Positions 1 through 12,304 of a stretch of DNA of 64,000 bases are shown here, in pieces. Numbering within the stretch: the stretch's first letter is position 1; each line of letters starts with the position of its first letter. Under the pieces are notes generated by a model. That model made no database searches. It saw only the letters and a list, made by a program, of their open reading frames with translations, and was not told where the DNA came from. Source of the stretch: Malachius bipustulatus (taxonomy: Eukaryota > Arthropoda > Insecta > Coleoptera > Melyridae); the NCBI GenBank assembly GCA_910589415.1, contig OU342632.1:15255507-15319506 (forward strand). The letters run 5' to 3'. The translations under genes and the position numbers were made by a program.

Positions 1-1143
1 TAAAAATAAATGAAAAAATAGCTATAAAATTAATTCCTCAGAGACACCCCTACAAAGATATTAACTGTTGAAGTTGAGGGTTGAAAATCAATTTTTTGCA
101 ATAACTTTTTTATTTCTTGACCGATTTTGATAATTTTTGGTTTTGTTTTGTATTATTTTGGACTGTTTAGAATAGTGTTTCATAATCTTTGGTAGCACAT
201 ACATAGACCTCGGGATGGCATAACCCCCTCATTCACTTGAAAGAAAACAATTAAAATAATAATTTAACAATTTTTTAAGGTTAATTTTCCTTTTCTTTGA
301 TATTTTTTACATAAAAAATGTATCCTATTTTATTTCGATAGAGCGAACCGTTATCGAGATAAACGTCCTTCTAATAGGTGATGCGTCGCAGGAACTTTTC
401 AAATTTCAAGTAAATTTTAACAAGATGGCTGACCTATGACAGTAAATTGAGCAGGAAACAAAACAATAACTTAATTAAATACACGTCATGTCAAAAGATT
501 TCATTTCATGCAGATTCAATTCTAACTGATTTTCTGCGTATTAAGCGTTTGTGTAACTCATTTTAAAATCAGTTAGAATCTGCATGAAATGAAATCTTTG
601 ACACTGACGTGTATTTAATTAAGTTATTGTTTTGTTTCCTGCTCAATTTACTGTCATAGGTCAGCCATCTTGTTAAAATTTACTTGAAATTTGAAAAGTT
701 CCTGCGACGCATCACCTATTAGAAGGACGTTTATCTCGATAACGGTTCGCTCTATCGAAATAAAATAGGATACATTTTTTATGTAAAAAATATCAAAGAA
801 AAGGAAAATTAACCTTAAAAAATTGTAAAATTATTATTTTAATTGTTTTCTTTCAAGTGAATGAGGGGGTTATGCCATCCCGAGGTCTATGTATGTGCTA
901 CCAAAGATTATGAAACACTATTCTTAAACAGTCCAAAATAATACAAAATAAAACCAAAAATTATCAAAATCGGTCAAGAAATAAAAAAGTTATTGCAAAA
1001 AATTAATTTTCAACCCTCAACTTCAACAGCTAATATCTTTGTAGGGGTGTCTCTGAGGAATTAATTTTATACCTATTTTTTCATTTATTTTTACGAAATA
1101 TACCCAAATCCAGGAGATTGCCCACATGTTATGGGACACCCTG
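1..1143. mobile_element. Long foldback (inverted-repeat) element, left end cut by window
   Basis: The sequence from position 1 to about 534 is repeated in inverted orientation from about 564 to 1094, with a spacer of roughly 30 bp near 535-563. The right terminus is GGGACACCCTG followed by TA, the terminal motif shared by several other foldbacks here. The matching left terminus lies before the window. No protein of its own is visible; short reading frames across the arms are by-products of the repeat. It is best read as a non-autonomous TA-target (Tc1/mariner-like) element, but superfamily is inferred only from the termini. Confidence 0.8.
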
Positions 1144-1145
1144 TA

Positions 1146-3808
1146 TGATGGCTGATGATGGATGCTAACAGAACCCCCGCAAACATAGCAATCGCTTGAT
1201 ACCAAATTCAATTTATGTAACAAATAAATTTCAACTACATACCTTGAGTTTTGTTACCACTGCTCTTGAGTGATTTAATTGTATTCAGTTTAGAAAATTG
1301 AAACAGCTAGCGACCTCTCTTTTCCAGCGACCGTCCTTAGAATATCGAGGAAAGTCATGCGCAAAGAAGAGATCCCATTATGTTGAAAAGAATAGAGCGT
1401 GATGCGAATTTATGATAGGTCAATTAAAATTACCTGAGGTGAGAGGAAATGTTTATTTGCTAAAGATGACATAATGAATGCAGGACGCAGGAACAGCAGC
1501 GAGAAAGGAGGAATGATAGAAAAGAACAGCGAGTATCGCCGGACGAGAGACAAGTTTCTATCGGGTGTCCGGCGGATTTCTCGGGAAATTGAGATTTTAC
1601 CTTGCCTCTTTAGATACCTAAGTACCGTTTACTTTTTATCTTATCAATCCCTGCTTTATCTAATGAGCCCGAACTATCTCTTTATCGCTACATCATAGAA
1701 GGAAGCTAAAATCAGCGTTCAATAAATGTACGAACTATAAAAACCGCGATCATCGGCCATTTTGGACTTTCCTTTATCTACACTTGTGAACTCTCTGGAT
1801 TTTTCGACGATAACTACCTTAAAGTGAAACGCCTCTTTAATTAAAGCGGTTAGGATTATCTTAAACATAGACAGTAGCTGTATTTTAAATAATAATAATA
1901 ATAACCGGTCGTGTCCTAAATAAGTACCAATGTACCTATGCTTTGTACCTACGATGTACCTATGTATCTGGTCTTTCGTTAATTAAATGAACACGAGTAA
2001 TAATAATAACAAGCACCTGCTATATTACCATCTCCAATATCGACGAAATGATTCCTGCCCTTTTGGGAGAAGAAAACTGCCCAGTTGTAACAAATTACCA
2101 GAAGGTAATGCAGAAGGTAGTGCAGACGCCGGTTTTTCACCAAAAATCCTGCAAGCACGCCAAACTTAGTTTATTTTCCGGACGCTGAGCCAGAAAGATA
2201 AAAGCAGCGAGTTAATGATCAACGCACAACCTAATTTTTCTCAATCTCAAATTTTGGTCCCAGTTCATGAAATATGGTCTAGTAAAATCTAGTTCGTCCC
2301 TTAGTGGTCGATTTTAAATTGTATATGTTCATGAATTGTCGTATTCAACCTCTATATATTTTTGAAGTCTTGTGAAGCTGACAAGTAAGTACCACGTTAA
2401 TAATACATTTTGAAGTGTTTGAGAAAAAATTCACCATCTATTTTAACTTACTTTCAGCTGTCCTGATGATGATGGGTGACGTTGCCCGAAACCGGTAGAC
2501 AGACTATTAATAAAAATTTTATACCAATTGACTTACAATATCGTTTTATTCATAAGATTATTTTGCCAATCAAGTTAGATCTCCATTCATCTTTAATTTT
2601 AAACGGTCGGTTTAAGTAGGTATAGTGAAAACTGTAAGTGGGTCATATGAATTTAACATGCAAATTCAGTTTTGTCAAATAATATCTTCAGGCTTATCTT
2701 TAGAATAAACTATTATTGAAATAACTTCTGGCAATGGCTACAACGTATCTAATAAGCTAATTTTAATTTTGAGTAGATTAACACCAATGCAGAAGTATAA
2801 AAAATAAAAAATGAACATAAGCATTAATCATATTTATAACGACGGATATTACTGATTTCCTGAAACGAAAATTTTCTTAAATTTTTAAGTCAAGAAAGGT
2901 AGTTTAAATTGTAGAAACAAATAAATATCTCGTGATCAGGGTTAATTTTCTCAGAAAAGTAGCTCAAACATTATTTTAAAGATCAGAAAAAAAAACAAAC
3001 AGTGAATTATCGGATAATGGCAAAGTTGGTTTTACATAAATTGAACAAATACTCTTTATTCTAGAACAAATTTCTACGCTTCATATTTTTAATCATATAT
3101 TCGTTCCTATACAGTCATTGCGAAGAGTTCCCAATAAATCAGCTTCAGTAAGTTTTCTTTTTTCTTTGATGGGTGTTTTTGACACGTAAGTATATGAAAA
3201 CCGAGCTGAGAGATGAAAAATGATGAAAAATTCATTAAATTTTTATGAAGTTTTCGACATATTAGATCTTAGACTCCGAGCGTCTAAACTACAATAATTA
3301 TTAATCTACTGCGTTTCATCTTCTTATATTAAATACCGAATACCTACTTATAATTTTTAATGCCATGAAGATATGGAAGTATCAAATTTGATAAATTTTA
3401 TCCTCGCCAGATACTTCGCCACATCCAGATATATACTTTCATCGCTGATGAACTTAACGGTAATTGTATTTTCCTATAATCTATATCAATTGTCCTATTC
3501 TAGGAAATAAGTAAAATTTTTGGTGTACTTACATGATCTTAATATTATATACATATTTTAAGATATTATATTTTCTCCTTCTTCAAATTCTTTCTCTATT
3601 ACCTATTCTTGTTTCTATTAGCATTTGATACCGATATGATATAAATGTAGAATCATCTCATTTTTTAATTTTGCAGTCGGGAACTCTTTATTATGTGATA
3701 AACAAAAAAAGAAAACAGAAAATCGTAAAAATAGTTAGGTATAATAAGGAACAATTTTCCTATTCAAAATTTTTTATGTAAAAAAGTAATTATTTCATTG
3801 GAATTATA
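1146..3808. other. Gene-free AT-rich stretch
   Basis: No supported coding exon, RNA gene or complete transposon was recognised here except the hammerhead-like motif near 2458-2502. Short open frames at 1474-1698 and 1987-2169 have no recognisable domain. The block near 2290-2580 looks like the end of a dispersed retroelement. Confidence 0.5.
2458..2502 (+). ncRNA. Hammerhead-ribozyme-like motif, probably a retroelement relic
   Basis: In order: CTGTC (2458-2462), the core box CTGATGA (2463-2469), a GGG...CCC hairpin (2474-2476 with 2485-2487), GAAA (2488-2491), CCGG, TA, then GACAG (2498-2502), complementary to CTGTC. This is the order of helix I, core, helix II, core, very short helix III, NUH cleavage site and helix I of a hammerhead. 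ACCGGT is self-complementary, as in tiny-stem-III hammerheads that work as dimers. Four unpaired bases (TGAT) before helix II are not canonical, so activity is doubtful. Penelope-like elements are known to carry such motifs; the link here is inference. Confidence 0.4.
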
Positions 3809-4245
3809 CAGGGCTATTGGTAACTGGATACATTCCTTTGGTGATCTGATAAAAGAAGAGGTAAGAACTAAATTAAGCCTAACATGCACCATACAAAACT
3901 CAATAGATTTTGAGATATTTTCATTTTCAATATTTTTTGTTATAACTTATGTGTTCAAATGTGATTTTCAAAAAATGTACTTTGACTTTTTGTATATTTC
4001 TCGCGGGAATACTTGTCCAACACTATGGTCTTCCGTTTGGATAGAAAATGTATGGCAGTATTTTGATCATGTAAAAATTACAAAGAAAAACAAAAAAATC
4101 AAAAAAAAAAAAAATTCAACAAAATTTCAACAAAATAATTCAAAATCTATTGAGTTTTGGATAGTGCATGTTAGGCTTAATTTACTCCTTACCTCTTGTT
4201 TCATCAAATCACCAAAGGAATGTATCCAATTACCAATAACTCTGC
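3809..4245. mobile_element. Foldback element with arms of about 110 bp
   Basis: The segment from about 3814 to 3925 returns in inverted orientation at about 4135-4237. The 174-codon open frame over this region simply reads through both arms and an A-rich centre; no protein domain is visible in it. The left end is TACAGGGCTATTGG; the right end is less well defined. Confidence 0.7.
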
Positions 4246-4884
4246 ATAAAATAACGGTTTTTGGACACTTTAACCCTCTGTACAGGATTAATTTATCATT
4301 CTTAGCACAAAATTGGATTTGAAAATGTGAGATATCATAAAAAAATTTAAAACTTTTTCTTTATTCATTTTTCTGTGGGGTGGAAAAAAATCATGAAACT
4401 ACCTCCCTACCTACATAGCCATAAGGGTTGCCGGAAAAAAAAAACATTTACACCAAAGTTGTAGAGACATTATGTGAAATTAACAGTTTTCACAAATTTC
4501 AACCCCCTTAGTCGGCGAAAATTTCACATAATTTTGTTTGCCGCAAATTTTATTTGAAAAAAAAAGGTTGATCTTAAAAATCTCTTCACCTTTTTATTTG
4601 GACTTATTTGTAGGGTGAACCGTTTAGATCAATTCGCAAAAACAACCCTTTTTTTCAAAATGCTCTCAAGAGTGGGGGTACTGAAAAAGTGGCTCCTCTA
4701 AAAGTCCCCAACGAAATATTGCATAAAATTATCAACCCGGATTTTTCTGGATGTCGGCCATTTTTTTGCCAAATTTTTTTAGTACTTTAAAAAATATGAT
4801 TCCCCCTGTTAAATTCGGAATTTGTATGACTTTTGTGTAATTTATTTTTGAAATTTTCATGAACTTTGGCTAAAGTTGGATTGT

Positions 4885-5442
4885 GTAACTAATAGACGCT
4901 GAACACATCTTTGTTTATTCATCTTTTCAGAGGCTAGTACATTACAGTCTTTTTCTTTTGGTTTTCCTCTTTTGTCAATTGCTTTTCTTATTAGTATGTC
5001 AAATGATTTTCTTATTTTTCTATCTATCAATGATTTATAGTCATTGATTTATCAATCAATTTCCTTTTATGTCAAATCACTTTATGTCAATTATAAAAAT
5101 TGACGACTTAAATTTTTTTCATTATTTTTTCACGCCTCCATTGATGCTCCCTCACAACGTACTGCAGAGCTTTTCCCCCATTTTTAGGACAGCCTATATA
5201 AAAACAGCAGTGACTGGAGAGTGCAGTTAGTTGTATTTTGGATGTGAATGAAGGTTGAGGTATCACAGAGTAAGGAAGAAGTGACAAGTAAAGTGAAAGA
5301 GTATTAGTGGTGTCTGCGTATGTGTAGAAGAGAGAAGAGCTGATTACTTAGATTTGGAGATTATTATTATAAATAAGTTATAGTTGTGTTAGAGAATAAA
5401 GAATTTTGAAATACTTTTAATTTGGTATTTAAGACCATAACA
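4885..5442 (+). mobile_element. Candidate solo LTR of a retrotransposon
   Basis: A TATA box (TATATAAAAA, 5195-5204) is followed 20-odd bases later by an initiator-like GCAGTTAG (5223), an untranslated purine-rich stretch and a polyadenylation signal AATAAA at 5395-5400. Promoter and poly(A) signal 200 bp apart with no reading frame between is the arrangement of an LTR. The proposed ends (TGTAAC...TAACA) are guesses and I see no clear target-site duplication. It could instead be an unrelated promoter-like stretch. Confidence 0.35.
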
Positions 5443-7580
5443 ATTATAAACAGCTTCAAAATCTTAATGAAAATCGCCTAATGGTAAACTCTTGTCTCTT
5501 TCATATCTTATGCAGCAGCACTATTTCACAAAATTGTCCATACTTCTGGCAAAGCTTCGTGAATTGCTTCAAAGTCCGGTCATATTCCATAATAATTGGA
5601 CAGTCAATAGAAAAAGTAATGACAGAAAAGAGAATTGTATATGAAGTTGAAAATAGAGTGAATTTAGAATTTAATGTGAAAGCTGGTCAGCAATAAAGGA
5701 AAGTCTGTAAATATCCCTTTGTAAACAAAACTTCCTTATTACCGGTATCTGGAATTAATTTCTTGGGCGTCCTTCCTTGTCAAGGATCGATGATAGCTGA
5801 TTATACCCCCCGCCGTATTTCCATACAATATTATACCTTTATAATTTTTCCAACAATCCTAATTAATTACATTATTCCACATCTCAAGTACCTTCATAAA
5901 TCATACGAGTATAGTAGAGGATTACTGATATTTTTATTTTTTCTGTTCTCTATTGTTTTTCAGGACCCAGCAGATACAGGGTGATTGATAACAGTCTATG
6001 CTTTGAAGAAATCGAGTCATGAACTAAATATAATACTTAATATAATAGTACGCCTTAGGGTTCGGCCAGGCTGGCGAGCGATTTGTCGTGAGCGGAAAGT
6101 CGTGGACGACAGAGCGACAAAAAAGAAATTCAAACACGTTCACAACAGATTGGGGCGCCCATACTGACACAAAACATGCGCGACATATCGCTTAGCGACT
6201 AACCGTGTCGTTCTGAATTCAACGTTGTTTGATATCTGAGCGATATTTAGTTGTCGCTCAGATATTTAGTTGTCGTGTTATCAACTCGCCAACATGGCTT
6301 CGTGTTTCGATATTGTGTTGTCAGAAGTTCAAAGCAGGCCTGTTCTATAGCAAGACACAAATAAACATTCCAAAAACATCATTTTTACATCATCATATTT
6401 ATACCGACATCCTAAGGTACTGGAAAAACATTTCCGGATATTAGAAAAAAAAAGAAAAAATTAATTTTTTGACACCCTGATGTATCTCGAAAACGGTTCT
6501 TTTGCGGACCCATGTAATGGGAACTGCTTTTCATATTTTTGACCGAATTATCACATCCTGAAGTCCTGCGCATCCTGTATAACAAATTTTAAAATTTTAT
6601 AGCCATTTTTTTATTATTATAGGTTGAGCAAGTTGTAATTTGTAATATTCCCAAGGATTTTTTGTAAAAATGAGGTTTCAGTAAAATTGGTTAATAAATA
6701 AAACAAGCTTGAAATAAATGTAATTTATGAATATTTTTCGTCATTGAGCTGATACTTTCTTCACTATACCTTTCCTTACTAGGACAAGTAAAGGTCGAGG
6801 GACACTTTTTTCCTTGTCTTTTCTTTTCAAAATTTTTTTTATCATATGTCTCACTACAGGCACAGCACAACCTGACCATGTTTGAAGTTTAACTTGGACC
6901 CGGTGACTTTGAACACACTATTCAGATTTCAGTGCCGCAAATTTATTTGTAAAAAACTACACTCTATTTGTAATTATTCATCACTAATGCACAACACTAA
7001 ATCACCGTGTCGTAGACGAACCGGTCTGTGATCCGCCAATTAAAGTTACGGTTGTCACTTTTATTATTGTTGTCGCAGTATTACCATTTTTATGTTCTTC
7101 TCAGAATTAGAACTCACGAATTCGGTGCTAAAATCACAATGTTTCAAAACTAATCATAACTAAATTGATGTCTAGACGTAACAGAAGCGCCGCGCGACGG
7201 CCGAGGTGACACTAAAATCACCGCCTGGTGAGTGTGCCATTTCAGAGCGGCCAGTGTGTACAGCGTAACCTTCCTACATTGTGGCCGGAGTGTCGTTAAG
7301 AATGTTTAATTTTATGAACGATCGTAGTTCGAACGAAAAAAAAGCAGTAAGTAATCATAAAAAAGTGTATGGTTGTGTAACTATCAGATTCACAACTTTT
7401 TAAATTTTTTTAATTAACTATTATTTAAAATGTATCATTATTATGCACAGAATTCATTCACATATATTTTAATATTATAATGACATAAAATGAATTAGGT
7501 AGTTCGCATCAACACGTCAGAAAGCACAATGCGTATGCACTTCAGAGTAATTCAACACACAGATGACAAACATCAGTATA
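5443..7580. other. Gene-free stretch with transposon ends
   Basis: No coding exon recognised. A GC-richer patch at about 6050-6240 begins TTAGGGTTCGGCC, resembling a Harbinger-type end, but no partner end was found. A hairpin of 12 bp arms lies at 6231-6264 (ATATCTGAGCGA and its complement). The stretch 6470-6560 (chain GACACCCTGATGTATCTCG...) resembles parts of 46040-46100 and 47090-47200. A GC-rich patch at 7190-7290 is unexplained. Confidence 0.4.
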
Positions 7581-8460
7581 CAGGCTGTCCCAGCTTATTC
7601 GAAGCGGTCTCTGTAGGCCAAACGATGGATTTTTTCCAAAAAATTTTTGCACATTCAAGTACAGGATGACAATGGGCAAAATTTAAAATTATTTTGGGGT
7701 ATACAGAGTGTCCCATATGACAGTGGCATATCAAAGTTATGTTTTTTTAAATGGAATGCTCCTAGGTTATTGCATTTTTAGATTGTCTGAAAAGAGAAAA
7801 TAAGATTGGCTTTTACAGTTGGTGTTTAAATTCAGAAGTTTTTGAGTTATAAACAAGTGAAAATCGTCATTTTTCAAGTTCAAGGCCCTGTACAACGAAA
7901 ACGGTTCAAGATACAGAAAAACGGCTTACATGTCCCTATTTTAACTTTACATGTACTATCCTATGATGTGGATGAAATGTTTATACAGGGAGATAAAAAA
8001 TTTGAAAAATTCTGAGATTTTTCCACGTGTCGCCAAATAAAAAAATCAAAGAAAGTACAAATGTTTCTATACCATAGTATAATAGTACATGAAAAGTTAA
8101 AATAGGGACATGTAAGCCGTTTTTCTCTATCTTTAGCCGTTTTCGTTGTACAGAGCCTTGAACTTGAAAAATGACGATTTTCACTTGTTTATAACTCAAA
8201 AACTTCTGAATTTAAACACCAACTGTAAAAGCCAATCTTATTTTGTCTTCTCAGACAATCTAAAAATGCAATAACCTAGGAGTATTCCATTTAAAAAAAC
8301 ATAACTTTGATATGCCACTGTCATATGGGACACTCTGTATACCCCAAAATAATTTTAAATTATGGCCATTGTGATTCTGTACTTGAATTTTCAAAAAAAA
8401 AATTTAAAAAGTCCATCGTTTGGCCTACAGAGACCGCTTCGAATAAGCTGGGACACCCTG
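7581..8460. mobile_element. Foldback element, family with CAGGSTGTCCCAGC termini, copy 1
   Basis: Starts CAGGCTGTCCCAGCTTATTC and ends with its complement GAATAAGCTGGGACACCCTG, flanked on both sides by TA. Arms are about 400 bp each, from the termini almost to the centre near 7980-8050. A second copy lies in intron 2 of IR gene A at 16062-16920. The arms carry no recognisable protein. TA flanks suggest a Tc1/mariner-type target, which is inference. Confidence 0.85.
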
Positions 8461-9135
8461 TATATATATATAAATAAACATAGATTCTTATAGATGGTAA
8501 GTATCACATTATTGATCACAATATTCTATTTTAGGACTAGATTACTTTAATAATTATTGTTGTATAGTATATTCTTCAACGAGCGAAGAATGATAGCTAT
8601 TATCCACGAGAACGAAAATTTCAACACGAACCGACAGGCGAGTCGTGGAACGAGTCGAGACGGGCGAGCATTGCTTACGGACTGCCGACGCCGTTACGGC
8701 GGGCGCGAGGCAATAAGGATAATGCCATTAAAGTGGTAAACTAGACAGTTCGAGAACCAATCATCATTCTTCGTGCATGGTGCTGCAATGTCTGGACTGT
8801 TTCTGGAAACCTGCTCGTCGCAATAAAGATAATAAGCAGCAAATAATTCTAGACTTCGAGTCTGGATTATTTGTCTGGAAAGTGTATCCTGAGTACAAGG
8901 AGAAAGCTGCCGTCACTGTTGGTTCAGGACTATAGGTACCAATTCAATGTTATGTCATAATGTCCCTGCCACATTCGAAAGATTAATGGAGTCGGTACTG
9001 AAGGGACTGTCTTGGATAGCTTGGTATACCTAGATGACATTATTGTGGTAGCGAAGGCTTTTGAAGACCACATGAAGAACTTGGAGACCGTATTCCGGCG
9101 ATTGCGAGGTTCTGGTCTACAGCCACGGTAAAAGA

Positions 9136-10559
9136 TACACAGGTACTCCAACGCTGCTGTGAAATTGTCCTCGAACGTGCAACGCTACTGTGCGACAGAG
9201 AAAGCGTCAAGCGGCCGATCGGTTCAGTCTAGCGCACTGTATCTACCTACAGCTGCAATGGAATGCTGTATTGTATTTTGATTATTTTTGACAATTTTCA
9301 GCCTTAATGTTCACGAGTTTTTTTATGGAAAGGAACTATGTCATTCTTCATTATAATAATTCTAGATATGATACTTGTAAGATATTTTTTCTCTATTAAA
9401 TAAATACATGCCAAATATGCCAGAGAAAATGAACGCATAAACTATAGCAGCGCGTCCGTCGATAGGGAATTCTTTGAAGGTGTTTTTTAAAGAAACTCGT
9501 TACCTAATTAGTCTACATAATAATCGTTTATTGGCAATAATTATAATAAATACCTATCTACCCATCTATTGTATAGGTATAATATTTATGTATTAATCTA
9601 ATAACAATTTTATGAAATAAAAAGTTGCATGCCTAGGTATATGACATCATCTCTACAGGCTGGTCCATCACTCGTGTCCACCCCCGAAATAGAGGTTAAT
9701 TTTAAAGATAAAAAATTGAAACTTTGAGGATTTGTGTAATTGATATTATATTATACCACGGAATGGTATAATCAGTTTCATAAATAAAAATTAGTTCGGG
9801 CGCCAGCGATAAAAAACTGTAATATGGTGCTATAAAATGGCCGAAAAAATTCGACTTTTTTTTCAATGCATCGAGATTAATAAAATCAAAATCGCTTAAA
9901 AGAAATATCAAAAAACTAATCAGAAGGCTTTAATTAAATAAAAACAATTAAATAGCAATAACAGTTAGAACGATTGCTATTTATGGGAGATAATGAAAAT
10001 ATCAGTGTAATAAAACGGTAGGTCCAATAAATCTTTATGACAACAACAGTCCTAAATAAACAATCTAAACAACCATAATGGACAGTGTCGCATTATGGAT
10101 TTCATGAAAAAAAGTGTATTAAAATGGTAAAATAAATATAATTATTACAAATTTATGCCCTTATCCTCCAACTTATGTAATATTACATTAATGTGATTTT
10201 ATGAACTTAATATTACGATAATCATAAAACATTACAGATTTAGAGAGACGTGACAGAATAACAGTGATGTAATTTTTGTAACACATTATTTTAAAAACAG
10301 ATAGTACTCAAGGTTTGTGAGTTATTATTCCCTAATTAATACTTCCAACTACGTAATACTATTTATTTATTTATTTATTTATATTAATTATTTTTTTTAA
10401 TAAAAATTACAAATAAAATTTAAGTAGATTACTCATCTAAATCAAATGTTCAAAATGGTGGCTTTGTTCAAAAAAGATATTTTTTGTTTTATGCCTAAAA
10501 TACGATTTTCTACATGACGTTTCATTCGACTGTTCAACAAAGAATAACTTTTTTCAAGA
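9136..10559. other. Insertion DNA inside the gypsy relic, no gene recognised
   Basis: AT-rich sequence separating RT from RT thumb of the gypsy relic; absent from the corresponding place in the second copy near 36450. It contains a short TTTA microsatellite at about 10360-10383 and a transposon-like end TACAGGCTGGTCCATCACTCG near 9654. No coding capacity recognised. Confidence 0.45.
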
Positions 10560-10805
10560 TCAGGCCCACTGATACTTGTACATGGCACCATTCAATGCGA
10601 TTGAAGCCATTAATTCTGTTATAATGTCATCTTCCTTAAAATGTCTTGAACACACATGATCTCCAGCAGTCAACCTTCTGTCTTTTCGCGGGATAGCGTT
10701 ATTGAACTGTTCTACTCTATTTGCGGGTATTTTAAATAGGGAAAACTTTTCTTTGCAGCTTTTATAACCCGAATTACAATTAGGAACACAGCATTTCCAT
10801 CCCAT
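10560..10805 (-). pseudogene. THAP zinc-finger domain fragment, transposase-derived
   Basis: The 81-codon frame begins MGWKCCVPNCNSGYKS and later has DHVCSRHF, i.e. the C-x(2-4)-C ... C-x2-H zinc ligands of a THAP DNA-binding domain, with the expected spacing (about 50 residues) and a THAP-like FKIP segment. It ends after YKYQWA, just where the domain's C-terminal part would continue, so only the N-terminal DNA-binding module remains. THAP domains occur in P-element transposases and host proteins derived from them. Position within a transposon insertion inside a dead gypsy element argues for a transposase relic rather than a host gene. No splice continuation was found. Confidence 0.65.
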
Positions 10806-11315
10806 GTTGAAATATCACGAACAACAGATCACGAAATAAAACAGAAAACTATAAAAAATCATCAAAATGCAACGAAGAGTAACGTTCAGCATATTCAGCA
10901 CAGTGCACTAGACTGGGAGATCTGGGCCGTTCTGCGCGTTCTCTCTCGCACGTGAGCTGTTACAGGTTTGAGGACAGCGAGAGGCCTGCTTATAAGACGG
11001 CAGTCGGCTCACCTATACTTCTACCACCGTGTCTACAGCTAAGTCTCAAGAGATGTCATCTGCTTCATAAGGAATCTTTGGACATTTAGTCTCTGACAGA
11101 TGTGTGGCAATGAATAACCAGAAAATCCAGTCGGTGAAAGAATCCCAAGAAATAAACACGAACTTAGAAGCTTGCTTGGTCCGTGCACCTGTTACAGACG
11201 TTATGTTACGTGTTTTGCTAATATCGCGAAACTTGCTCTAACTAAACTGAAAGAAAAAGAAAGGCGATTCCAGTGGAACAAAGAGTGACAAGAATCGTTT
11301 CAACATCTGAAGATG

Positions 11316-12304
11316 GTATTGGTATTGGTATTGGTATTTTAACTAAATGTGAGAGATGGTCTATGTGGTCCCAAACACTGAAGCCAGCGGGCTTATTGTA
11401 TTTTTCACATTTAGATTTTCCTTCGTTAGAAGAGCTCCGTTCCTTTGACAAGGTTCAGCAGTCCGCTAACCAAGGTATTTTCCGCCAGCAGGCTCCCGGG
11501 ACTGAGTGGTCCCAGTAACGCATAGCGTGTTCGTGCGAGTGCTGGGCACTCGAATATCACATGAGAAGCTGTCTCATCTTCTTCATTGCAGAGTCTACAA
11601 ACTGGTTCTTCTCTGTATTTCCCCAGCTTATGTAGGTGCACTCTTAGGTGGCAGTGTCCTGTGATTGTGCAGCTGTCGTACTCGCTGGTCTTGTAGCGCT
11701 GCTACTTCCCTGCGAGTCCGCACAGCTATGTGTTTCCAGGGTGGTATGGCTTTGGGGGCCTGCCACATCTTGTAAATCTATGCTAAGTTCTGAGGTTTCT
11801 CCTTGTGGAAGTCCCTCAGTGGTTTGTTTGGTTCCTTCTCTGGTTTCCATTCTGGTCCCACGAGAATTGGGGAATACAAATACTGCACCATAACCCCAAT
11901 GACGCAGCAGGCTACATACAACGGGGTGTGCCAGGTTCCCCGAGGTTTGTCGCTAGTTGTCGAGCTCCCCCTCGACCATGCATCCATTGGTGCGCACAAT
12001 ACCGTGGAGTTGGGGAGGTTTTTATAGTGGTCCTCATCCACGCGGACAAGCGGTTAAGCCAAGCCCCCGTGCCCCTGGCGTCACTACCCTGAGGCAAGTC
12101 ACGACAGTGATATACCTCAGGGGTCGTTGTGCCGCCTAGCGGTTTACGGTTTGTGCCATGTTTTGCCAGAGCCTTGTTAGCCGTGGTACTCAAAAGTGGT
12201 ACCACGTTGCCCGGTCCCCACGGTCTTGGACGTAAGGTTGACTTGTCCATCACATGACTGGAATCGCCTATGCTTTGACCAGTTGTGAATGGACCTTAAG
12301 GACC
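11316..12304 (-). mobile_element. 5'-truncated non-LTR retrotransposon 3' end with 13-bp target-site duplication
   Basis: ACATCTGAAGATG occurs at both sides (11303-11315 and 12305-12317), and the gypsy copy at 36716-36735 has this site once and uninterrupted, so the borders are exact. On the minus strand a pol C-terminus reads TGHCHLRVHLHKLG then VCRLCNEEDETASHVIFECP, the CCHC-like ending typical of R1/LOA/Jockey-group elements. The 3' end (low coordinates) is a hexamer tail, GGTATT repeated at 11313-11338 on the plus strand. The 5' part (11900-12300) is GC-richer with no domain I recognise. Confidence 0.8.

Noticed and set aside
3798..4322. 174-codon open reading frame
   Set aside because: It reads through both arms and the A-rich loop of a foldback element; low-complexity composition and no domain.
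11648..12253. Several overlapping frames of 60-113 codons on both strands
   Set aside because: All lie in the GC-richer 5' part of the inserted non-LTR fragment; none shows a domain and none is preferred.
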